Shown here piece by piece: positions 1 to 5,224 of a DNA stretch of 8,704 nucleotides. Source of the stretch: CAYOVG01 sp964407285. Lineage in GTDB: Bacteria; Desulfobacterota; Syntrophobacteria; Syntrophobacterales; Syntrophobacteraceae. The stretch is taken from positions 1-8,704 of the forward strand of contig CAYOVG010000305.1 in NCBI GenBank assembly GCA_964407285.1. Reading direction: 5' to 3'. Under the pieces are notes generated by a model. It was not told where the DNA came from. It searched no databases and saw only the letters and a list, made by a program, of their open reading frames with translations. Positions within the stretch are counted from its first letter, which is position 1. Each line of letters begins with the position of its first letter. Made by a program: the position numbers and the translations under genes.

Positions 1-33
1 CTCAACGCTTTCCGGCATTCTATATCATTGCAG
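1..33 (-). repeat. Degenerate leader-distal CRISPR repeat (cut by window edge)
   Basis: Compared with the other eight copies, this repeat has five substitutions in its visible 33 bases. One is at the ninth visible base, and four fall in the stretch after CCGGCAT, which reads TCTAT in place of CGGAG. The first of these breaks the pair next to the GGAA loop of the repeat hairpin. Decay of the repeat farthest from the leader is common in CRISPR arrays, and it supports placing the leader at the right. The three missing bases lie outside the window. Confidence 0.85.
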
Positions 34-603
34 CACTTATCTGGAAGCTGCTTCACCACTTCACGAAGTGCTCAACGCCTTCCGGCATCGGAGATCATTG
101 CAGGCAATTTACTACAGTTCCAATTTCCGGCCATATCGTGTGCTCAACGCCTTCCGGCATCGGAGATCATTGCAGAATCAGAACAGCAGGCTTTCCGTCT
201 CTTACCCAAGGGTGCTCAACGCCTTCCGGCATCGGAGATCATTGCAGGATGTAACTCCGAACGAGCGGCACATAGCATTGCTGTGCTCAACGCCTTCCGG
301 CATCGGAGATCATTGCAGTATGGCTCCAACTATATTGCGGCCAACGTCCTGAGGTGCTCAACGCCTTCCGGCATCGGAGATCATTGCAGCCGTAACTGCG
401 GTCATACCCAACCTTGTCTGCTTGTGCTCAACGCCTTCCGGCATCGGAGATCATTGCAGCCGCCTATCCTGCTCGCTCCAAGTTCCGCAGCATGATGTGC
501 TCAACGCCTTCCGGCATCGGAGATCATTGCAGCTCGATTTCCTCGACAAACTCAAACCCAGCCATCGGTGCTCAACGCCTTCCGGCATCGGAGATCATTG
601 CAG
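1..603 (-). CRISPR. CRISPR array, 9 repeats and 8 spacers, transcribed leftward
   Basis: Seen: eight identical 36-bp repeats start at 68, 140, 212, 283, 354, 424, 497 and 568. On the plus strand each begins GTGCTCAACGCCTTCCGG and ends CATCGGAGATCATTGCAG. A ninth, degenerate copy at 1-33 lacks its first three bases because of the window edge. The eight spacers are 34, 36, 36, 35, 35, 34, 37 and 35 bp, and none is obviously alike another. Orientation is inferred. The decayed repeat is at the left, and cas2 with the leader is at the right, so crRNA should read from the minus strand. In that sense the repeat begins CTGCAATGATC and ends GGCGTTGAGCAC. Repeat positions 14-31 fold into a 7-bp stem with two G-U pairs and a GGAA loop. 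Cleavage after the inner stem would leave the 8-nt handle TTGAGCAC, as Cas6 does in type I systems. The array may continue left of the window. Confidence 0.98.
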
Positions 604-605
604 GC

Positions 606-642
606 CCGCCTCTGCCGGCTCAGGTGGGTAAAGGCAGAGCGG
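606..642 (-). repeat. Inverted repeat in leader, two bases from the first CRISPR repeat
   Basis: On the minus strand CCGCTCTGCC (633-642) pairs with GGCAGAGGCGG (606-616). This gives a 10-bp stem with one bulged base and a 16-nt loop. It ends two bases before the first repeat. It could be a leader-anchoring element for integration, a structured 5' end of the pre-crRNA, or a chance pairing in GC-rich DNA. No T-run follows it, so it does not look like an intrinsic terminator. Confidence 0.5.
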
Positions 643-744
643 TCCGTCAAATCAAGCACCTGTTTTCTCTTACTCTGTACGGCAGGTTGATTGGTGATCC
701 GAAGGAGACCAATAGATCTTAAGTTGTTGGATTTTTGGCAGGAA

Positions 745-773
745 AGAATGGTCATGCATCTCCTCGCCGTCAA
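745..773 (-). promoter_or_regulatory. Weak candidate promoter for pre-crRNA
   Basis: On the minus strand TTGACG at 768-773 is close to a sigma70 -35 box. After 17 bases, CATTCT at 745-750 matches the -10 consensus at only three of six positions. The position, reading toward the array inside the leader, is right. The -10 box is poor, so this is only a suggestion. Confidence 0.22.
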
Positions 774-853
774 ATTGCCTCTAAAGCGGCGTTACGTACG
801 GCCGAGAACTCATTTTCGGGGTCAATGCGCATTCGCCTCGAGGACATGCTTGA

Positions 854-1147
854 TCAAAAAACCTCGAACCTGGGCGGCGGCTCCTTCCATTTCTCCACGC
901 CCCGGCTATCGATGATCCTCTGCGCGCAACCCGGACAAAGCCTCGCAATCATCAAATCGTCCTCTTCATCGAGTATCTTGCTCAATTCCCATCTGAGCGC
1001 CTCCAATTGCGTTTTGTTCATCTGAACCCTGAATATGGAATACTGCAGACGTTCGCCCCTCCCTTTCAATACCTTGTATGCTCTGTACCACCGTTTGTGG
1101 TCCCGAATGTCATAGCAAACAAGATGCCAGTGCCTGTCATCACTCAT
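854..1147 (-). CDS. cas2: CRISPR-associated protein Cas2
   Basis: Cas2 is the small dimeric partner of Cas1. In the Cas1-Cas2 integrase it bridges two Cas1 dimers and sets spacer length during adaptation. The 97-residue protein has the usual Cas2 length and ferredoxin-like opening. A first strand HWHLVCYDIRD (residues 6-16) carries the conserved Asp13. LKGRGERLQYSIFR (27-40) is the typical 'QYSIF' core. The C-terminal part contains LCPGCAQR (70-77), common in Cas2 proteins from systems with a Cas4-Cas1 fusion. The ATG at 1147 is preceded by GGAGGGAG at 1154-1161 with six bases of spacing, which supports this start. It lies 523 bp downstream of cas4-cas1 instead of abutting it, and it is followed by the leader and array. 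It may therefore depend on a promoter within the 1148-1670 gap or on read-through. Confidence 0.96.
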   Translation of the reverse strand: MSDDRHWHLVCYDIRDHKRWYRAYKVLKGRGERLQYSIFRVQMNKTQLEALRWELSKILDEEDDLMIARLCPGCAQRIIDSRGVEKWKEPPPRFEVF

Positions 1148-1153
1148 ATGCGA

Positions 1154-1161
1154 CTCCCTCC
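1154..1161 (-). promoter_or_regulatory. Ribosome binding site of cas2
   Basis: GGAGGGAG on the minus strand lies six bases upstream of the ATG at 1147. It fixes the cas2 start and shows that cas2 is translated independently of the distant cas4-cas1. Confidence 0.75.
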
Positions 1162-1196
1162 ATCCACGGCCCTACACATGCGATCTCACGGCGGTT

Positions 1197-1303
1197 CAGT
1201 AATCAATCGTTTGATTTCGAAGCCATTGGCATACCTGGTTCTTCCGGGTATGAAACGCCCGCAAAAGCAGTAATCAATCGTTTGATTGCGGAGCCATCGG
1301 CAT
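1197..1303. repeat. Pair of 36-bp imperfect direct repeats 35 bp apart
   Basis: Copy one (1197-1232) and copy two (1268-1303) match at 33 of 36 positions. Both begin CAGTAATCAATCGTTTGATT and end in GGCAT. The three differences are in the second half. The 35-bp interval gives a 71-bp period, the same geometry as the true array nearby (36-bp repeat, 34-37-bp spacers). The sequence is nevertheless unrelated to the array repeat. Each copy contains the dyad AATCAA-TCGT-TTGATT (1201-1216 and 1272-1287), which could be a protein binding site upstream of cas2. It could be a two-repeat relic of another array, a pair of operators, or a simple tandem duplication. Confidence 0.8.
1230..1252. other. Hairpin with 9-bp stem and 5-nt loop
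   Basis: On the plus strand CATACCTGG (1230-1238) pairs with CCGGGTATG (1244-1252) across the loop TTCTT. The stem has nine pairs, one of them G-T. It sits almost entirely in the interval between the two 36-bp repeats. No T-run follows on either strand, so it is not a standard terminator. It may affect the RNA upstream of cas2. Confidence 0.5.
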
Positions 1304-1373
1304 TGTCATTGCCGGGAATCCATACCGTGAACGGGTAGAACGTGGACTTTTCTTGTGCGTTCATGGTTGCCGG

Positions 1374-1645
1374 TCGCGACCGTGATCGCTACCGCGAGCC
1401 GTTGCGGTTCGACAGTCCGGTCGCGGCCGGCAGCCGTAACCCGCACAAAGCCATACCACTACCGGATTGATCGCCTCAATTCGGGGGCCATCCAAGTTGT
1501 CGCGGCTGAAAGCGGTAACCTGAATCCGTTGCATCCCGACAGCCCTGTCGCGGCTGAAAGCCGTAACCGCACGAAACGTCGCCACTACCGGATTGGGTAC
1601 GTAATCCGACAGTCCGGTCGCGGCCGGCAGCCGTAACCGCACAGA
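1374..1645. repeat. GC-rich tandem repeat, about 120-126-bp unit
   Basis: Unit one spans 1374-1499, unit two 1500-1617, and a third, partial unit starts at 1618. Within each full unit a GC-rich motif built on GTCGCGGC...GCCGTAACCGC occurs twice, about 47-48 bp apart. Anchors: a 31-bp stretch is identical at 1410-1440 and 1607-1637. CCACTACCGGATTG occurs at 1456-1469 and 1582-1595, exactly 126 bp apart. TGTCGCGGCTGAAAGC occurs at 1498-1513 and 1546-1561. The copy at 1546-1567 can form the small stem CGGCT/AGCCG. The repeat ends about 25 bp from the cas4-cas1 stop codon. Its function is unknown. Confidence 0.8.
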
Positions 1646-1670
1646 GCGATTCTATCTCACAACCATCTGC

Positions 1671-3590
1671 TCAACGCAATCTCAATCGACCGAAAAGCCC
1701 CGATTCTCCGCTCCACTCCTTCTCCAGCAGCCTGGCTTCCAGTTCGATGGTCCTGGCGTAGCTCAGGGAATAATCGAGCACGGGATGTTTCCACTTCTCC
1801 TGCTTTCTCCCTTCGTATATCCGGATCGCCTTGCGCCGCCCGTCGGGACTGAGCCAGACCTGTTTTCCCGTGATCTCGAAGTCCTCCTTCTTCCACTGCT
1901 TCCGGTTGACGGAACCGATGAGGGGAATATCCCACAGGATGACCCGAAAGAGTTCCATCAAGTCGAGCGCCAATGGATAGGCCGCGGAACGCGGGGTGTG
2001 AAACACTCCGATCGAGGGCTCCAGTCCCACGGCGAGGATCGCCGCCACGCAGTCTCTGTACAGCAACGCATACCCGAAGGACAGGAGGGCGTTGAACGGG
2101 TCCTTCGGAGGTCTGCGGCTTCGCTTGCCGAAATAGAGAAAATCATCCGGAGTCAAGCCTATAATGAAAGGCAATGCGCTGAAATACTCACTGCCGGCCT
2201 TCCCCTCATGCCCCCTCAGCTTCTTCAGGCATACGCCGACCACGGAGGAAACACCGGCGCCCTCCCCCTCATCGGCCTTTTCCGGAAGTGATTTCAACTC
2301 GCCGCCACCGTCGCCATTTCCCAGGGCATCCGCGCCCGCGTCACCCTTCTCCTGATCGTCGGGCCGGGCGCCGACAGTCTCCGGAAGTCCGTCGCTTCCA
2401 CCCTCCCCGCCGGACTTCCCCTCGGAAAGACCGCTCAACGCCTTTTCCACTTCCGCCATCGACGCCAGTTCGCCTCTCATCCCGGTAATGGCGTTCTCCA
2501 CTTCCGGAGCGCGGCCATCCTCCCCTGCCTGCCGGGTGCTCCTCAGGATGTAGCGCAACTGGTTTTCGACCTTGGTCATGGCGATCCTGACGGCCAATCG
2601 CCCTCTGAAAACCTCGTCCCGCAACGCATTGAACTGCCGGTTTTTCCTTTGCACGCCGCCGGCCCCGGGGGTCAATGCCCCCACATAATGGCCGCCGAAC
2701 GACAGCCAGTGGACCCCGATTCCCCGAGCCGCGCAGAAATGAATGCTCTGAGTGGATATCTGGACGTTTCCGTGCAGCACCAGGGCCGACACCGTCATGC
2801 CCGGAAGAGCTTTCTTTGTTCCATCCGGGAGATATACGACGAGCTGCTCGCCGTCCTTGCGGACGGACGCCCCCTGTTCGACCACATGGACGACGCGGCC
2901 CTCCTCCGCCGGGAAAAGTCTTTGCGCCTTGCTCTTCTCCGAAGCCGCAAACCGCTCCTCCTCCGGGAGGCACACCGGCGCCAGGGAGCAGGTGCGGCAG
3001 AACCGCTCCGGCACGGCAACGGGCGGCCTCTCCACCGATTCGCGCAACCGCCGCGCCCGCTCGACCGCTGCCCTCACCTCTTCTTCCGCCTCCCCGGCAT
3101 TCACGGAAACGACCACGGTCTTGTTGTCCGCGTGGTATCTAATCCTTGCCTCATCGATCGGCTCACCGGCATGCTCGGCAAGCAGCAGCGCATACGCCAA
3201 CACCTGCAGCCGGTCTCCCGGCCAGGCGTCTTTCCCCTCCTTTGATTTCCCCTTCTTGTGTTCGCTGACGACCAGGCTTCCCGACTCCCGCTTCACACAG
3301 TCCACTTTGCCGCGAAGGCCCAGGCGCTCGCTCGCCAGTTCCATCGTGTATCGATCCGGCCCCCGGTCGAGTTCCTCGTGTATCCTGCGCCCCGCATACA
3401 CATTGGCGTCGGCGACCCTGATCTCCTCCACCTCCTCCAGGTAGAACAGCCTCTCGCAATACGCCAATGCGTGCAGGGCCATGACCCGGACAAGCGGATC
3501 ATCCGTCGTCTTCTCGGCCTGATGCAAGGACTTGAAAGCATCTTCCAGTTCGACATCAGGACCCTCGTCTTTCAATCTTTGATCGCTCAC
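1671..3590 (-). CDS. cas4-cas1: Cas4-Cas1 fusion, adaptation nuclease/integrase
   Basis: One protein joins Cas4, the Fe-S RecB-type nuclease that trims and PAM-selects prespacers, to Cas1, the integrase that inserts them at the leader. Residues count from the GTG at 3590 (639 aa). Cas4 part, about 1-220: Cys45 in ALAYCERLFYLEE, Asp97 in KVDCV, Glu110 and Lys112 in SEHKKG, the RLQVLAYALLL helix, and the cluster CRTCSLAPVC (Cys198, 201, 207). All four expected Fe-S cysteines are present. Cas1 part, about 221-639: metal ligands Glu462 in RGHEGKAGSEYFSALP, His531 in GVFHTP and Asp543 in LALDLMELFR, all intact. An acidic Gly-rich insert of about 63 residues (387-449) interrupts Cas1 just before Glu462. 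The GTG start overlaps the cas5 stop (GTGA) and has AGAGG ten bases upstream. An in-frame ATG at 3611 adds seven residues, but its GGAG is only one base away, so I prefer GTG. Confidence 0.96.
   Translation of the reverse strand: MSDQRLKDEGPDVELEDAFKSLHQAEKTTDDPLVRVMALHALAYCERLFYLEEVEEIRVADANVYAGRRIHEELDRGPDRYTMELASERLGLRGKVDCVKRESGSLVVSEHKKGKSKEGKDAWPGDRLQVLAYALLLAEHAGEPIDEARIRYHADNKTVVVSVNAGEAEEEVRAAVERARRLRESVERPPVAVPERFCRTCSLAPVCLPEEERFAASEKSKAQRLFPAEEGRVVHVVEQGASVRKDGEQLVVYLPDGTKKALPGMTVSALVLHGNVQISTQSIHFCAARGIGVHWLSFGGHYVGALTPGAGGVQRKNRQFNALRDEVFRGRLAVRIAMTKVENQLRYILRSTRQAGEDGRAPEVENAITGMRGELASMAEVEKALSGLSEGKSGGEGGSDGLPETVGARPDDQEKGDAGADALGNGDGGGELKSLPEKADEGEGAGVSSVVGVCLKKLRGHEGKAGSEYFSALPFIIGLTPDDFLYFGKRSRRPPKDPFNALLSFGYALLYRDCVAAILAVGLEPSIGVFHTPRSAAYPLALDLMELFRVILWDIPLIGSVNRKQWKKEDFEITGKQVWLSPDGRRKAIRIYEGRKQEKWKHPVLDYSLSYARTIELEARLLEKEWSGESGLFGRLRLR
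2244..2432 (-). other. Gly/Asp/Glu-rich disordered insert within the Cas1 domain
   Basis: This segment encodes residues 387-449 of the fusion, from GLSEGKSGGEGG to EGEGAGVSS. It has 18 Gly and 15 acidic residues against 5 basic ones, and no aromatic residue. It should be a flexible, negatively charged loop. It separates the Cas1 N-terminal domain and first helices (ending near MAEVEKALS) from the helical catalytic domain, 13 residues before the first metal-binding Glu. The reading frame continues cleanly on both sides and the catalytic residues remain, so it is an insertion in a working gene, not a frameshift. Confidence 0.75.
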
Positions 3591-4273
3591 GGGTAATGCA
3601 CCTCTATCCATGCTCCGGCCGGAGGTTCGATTGCTTTCTCTTTCGTCGGAGCAAACAGCGCCGATGTGGTCAGGGACATGTCCGCCCGGTCGATGGTCAC
3701 GGTCACGCGGGTGATGCGGTCCCTGATTTCGTCACGATTGTCGTCCTCCATCTTCTCGAACCAGTACGCGGGACCGGGGCTTTCCTCGGGTTCCAGGCGG
3801 TCGATCAGGAAGTTGTTGTCACCGAGGAAGGGCAGTCCATAGGCGCGCGGCCGATTCCCCGCTATCCCCTCCCTCACCCATGTCTCCAGGTCCGGGTTCC
3901 CGTCCATGCGGATGTAGGCCTTCACATTGGAGAGGAACTCCCTCCTCACCGGCACGATGTTGTACTTGTTTCCCATGGTATCGGCGGCGTGCTCCTTGCC
4001 TGCGGCGCCCACCGGGTAGTTGTGCAGTTGCTGGAAAATGCCGTGGCGTTCCGGCCATTCGAGCGCGCCGATGGCCAGTTTCGCGGAGGGAAGACCCGCT
4101 CTTATCAGGGTCATGGGCGAGTCTCCCTCGTCCCGGCGCATCTCGATGCCCGCCACGTTCAACAGCAGGCCGTACGCGGCCGAAGGCGTGATGAAGCCCG
4201 CGGTCGGCCTGAAGCTGCCCCCCGTAAAGGTCCGGAAGACGGCAAATCGCGCTTGCAGGTAGAGACAAAGCAT
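3587..4273 (-). CDS. cas5: Cas5, MYXAN/DevS-like Cascade subunit
   Basis: Cas5 holds the 5' handle of the crRNA and joins Cas8 to the Cas7 backbone in the type I surveillance complex. The 228-residue product has the Cas5 N-terminal signature: a first strand LYLQARFAVFRTF (residues 4-16), then SFRPTAGFITPSAAYGLLLNVAGIE (20-44), the loop and helix typical of the DevS/MYXAN group. The later part is less conserved and ends in VHYP. The ATG at 4273 is preferred because GGAG sits six bases upstream (4280-4283) and the cas7 stop is only 13 bp away. An upstream TTG at 4312 would overlap cas7 and lacks a good ribosome site. The stop overlaps the cas4-cas1 start. In type I-C Cas5 replaces Cas6, but nothing in this sequence shows such activity here. 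Confidence 0.9.
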   Translation of the reverse strand: MLCLYLQARFAVFRTFTGGSFRPTAGFITPSAAYGLLLNVAGIEMRRDEGDSPMTLIRAGLPSAKLAIGALEWPERHGIFQQLHNYPVGAAGKEHAADTMGNKYNIVPVRREFLSNVKAYIRMDGNPDLETWVREGIAGNRPRAYGLPFLGDNNFLIDRLEPEESPGPAYWFEKMEDDNRDEIRDRITRVTVTIDRADMSLTTSALFAPTKEKAIEPPAGAWIEVHYP

Positions 4274-4279
4274 ATGCAA

Positions 4280-4283
4280 CTCC
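4280..4283 (-). promoter_or_regulatory. Ribosome binding site deciding the cas5 start
   Basis: GGAG on the minus strand lies six bases before the ATG at 4273 and just after the cas7 stop. It favours this ATG over the upstream TTG at 4312. Confidence 0.5.
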
Positions 4284-4286
4284 GCA

Positions 4287-5207
4287 TCAGCCGGGGAAAG
4301 CCCGTTCCGCAACCGTGGCGAGCAGTCTCTGCGGGCTGCGGTCGATGGTTACGCCCTTGTTCAGGAGATCTTTCACCATGTTCTCCGGCATGTCCCTGAC
4401 CAGTTTCCCTCCCAGGTGGAACTCCGATCCGGGGTAGTCGTCCTTCAGGATGCCCTCCACGACTTCGGGAAGCTCGTGAGCCCCATCCTTGATCTTGAAC
4501 CCGTACGTGTCGAAGCCCGCCACGAGTTGCGGGGTCAGGCGCAGGACTATGCTCGCCGGGGCCATCTCGAAGTAGCTTCGGGCATGGTTTCCCGCCACCT
4601 CGTTGAGTTCCCCGATCGCCTTGAGCAGCCCCCTGGTCCATTCCGGCCTGTCCCTGCAGTCCTCCAGATTCAACGCGAAGGGGTACTGAAAGGCCGTGTG
4701 AGCGGTTTCCCTGTGCAGAAGCTGCGAGCTGTCGGCGTTTTTCCATGGGCTGTCCACATTGAGGGGAGACTGCGTGAAGACGCTGTCGTGCCGGTACGGT
4801 TCAAGGGCCAAAGCCATATTCATGCGAAGCACCGAATCCCGCTTGAAGGTAAACCTCTCGGGATTTCGTCCGGCTGCCTTGATGGCTTTCTTTATCGCGT
4901 CTCTATCCTTCTTGCCGGCGGCAATGAGCCACCCCATGAAGAAGTCGTCCGCGAAGCGGTCCTGGTCCGGGTAGTCTTCATATTTCACGGCCAGTTGCTC
5001 TTCATCGTGAAGCCGGGACCGGTTGCAGGGGATTCCCAGGCTCCGCAGCGTTTCACGCAAAGCGTTGCGCATGGACTCGGGAGAGATGATGGCGTACTCG
5101 AATCGCCCGACAGTGATCTTCTGAATCACCGAACGGTTCTCCGCGGATTCTCCCCTGTAATTGGCCGATGGAGCACTGTACGTCAGAACGGTTCCGAACA
5201 GGTTCAT
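4287..5207 (-). CDS. cas7: Cas7, DevR/Cst2-family crRNA-binding backbone subunit
   Basis: Cas7 polymerises along the crRNA spacer to form the backbone of the surveillance complex. The 306-residue protein shows the DevR/Cst2 pattern. An early LTYSAPSANYRGE (residues 8-20) precedes ISPESMRNALRETLRSLGIP (41-60), equivalent to the conserved 'S...R..LR' segment of Cas7 proteins. HRETAHTAFQYPFALNL (155-171) follows, and then the family hallmark EVAGNHARSYFEMAPASIVL (193-212). The length is usual for the family. The ATG at 5207 has the strong site AAGGAGGTGG (5215-5224) seven bases upstream. It starts 17 bp after the cas8 stop. This is expected to be the most abundant subunit of the complex, which fits the near-perfect ribosome site. 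Confidence 0.94.
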   Translation of the reverse strand: MNLFGTVLTYSAPSANYRGESAENRSVIQKITVGRFEYAIISPESMRNALRETLRSLGIPCNRSRLHDEEQLAVKYEDYPDQDRFADDFFMGWLIAAGKKDRDAIKKAIKAAGRNPERFTFKRDSVLRMNMALALEPYRHDSVFTQSPLNVDSPWKNADSSQLLHRETAHTAFQYPFALNLEDCRDRPEWTRGLLKAIGELNEVAGNHARSYFEMAPASIVLRLTPQLVAGFDTYGFKIKDGAHELPEVVEGILKDDYPGSEFHLGGKLVRDMPENMVKDLLNKGVTIDRSPQRLLATVAERAFPG

Positions 5208-5214
5208 AGCTTTT

Positions 5215-5224
5215 CCACCTCCTT
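5215..5224 (-). promoter_or_regulatory. Strong ribosome binding site of cas7
   Basis: AAGGAGGTGG on the minus strand, seven bases before the ATG at 5207, is the longest Shine-Dalgarno match in the operon. It abuts the cas8 stop codon. Several Cas7 subunits are needed for each complex, so a stronger site here than at its neighbours makes sense. Confidence 0.75.

Larger units (their letters stand above)
604..853 (-). promoter_or_regulatory. CRISPR leader region between cas2 and the array
   Basis: These 250 bp lie between the cas2 stop codon and the first full repeat and contain no credible gene. By position this is the leader, which should hold the pre-crRNA promoter and the signals that direct Cas1-Cas2 to the first repeat. 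Seen inside: an inverted repeat beside the array (606-642), two copies of ATTTGACGG on the minus strand (644-652 and 767-775), and a moderately AT-rich middle stretch. The short open frames here are out of context and look like chance. Confidence 0.75.
1148..1670. other. 523-bp noncoding, repeat-filled gap between cas4-cas1 and cas2
   Basis: No credible gene lies here. The frames open on both strands at about 1355-1642 are translations of GC-rich tandem repeats, have no homology I recognise, and overlap each other. Contents: the cas2 ribosome binding site (1154-1161), a pair of 36-bp repeats (1197-1232 and 1268-1303), a strong hairpin between them (1230-1252), about 70 bp with nothing recognisable (1304-1373), and a two-and-a-bit-unit tandem repeat (1374-1645). 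No clear terminator follows cas4-cas1. Promoter elements for cas2 could lie here, but no convincing -35/-10 pair was found. Confidence 0.8.

Noticed and set aside
606..642. Intrinsic terminator after cas2
   Set aside because: The stem lacks a T-run on the minus strand and lies over 200 bp beyond the cas2 stop, next to the array. A leader element fits better.
28..722. Open frames across the CRISPR array encoding repeated peptides such as AQRLPASEIIA
   Set aside because: The repeated peptide is just the 36-bp repeat read in frame (36 is a multiple of three). It is not a repeat protein.
1355..1642. 93-codon frames open on both strands between cas1 and cas2
   Set aside because: They are translations of the GC-rich tandem repeat, overlap each other on opposite strands, and have no recognisable domain.
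1668..1677. TGCTCAACGC at the end of cas4-cas1 matches ten bases of the CRISPR repeat end
   Set aside because: A single 10-bp match in a window this size is near chance, the neighbouring bases do not match, and it covers the stop codon of a coding gene. It is not a stray repeat.
2341..2973. 210-codon minus-strand frame inside the Cas1 part of cas4-cas1
   Set aside because: It is a second frame of a gene whose correct frame carries all Cas4 and Cas1 catalytic residues. Its Arg/Gly-rich product is typical of an out-of-frame reading.
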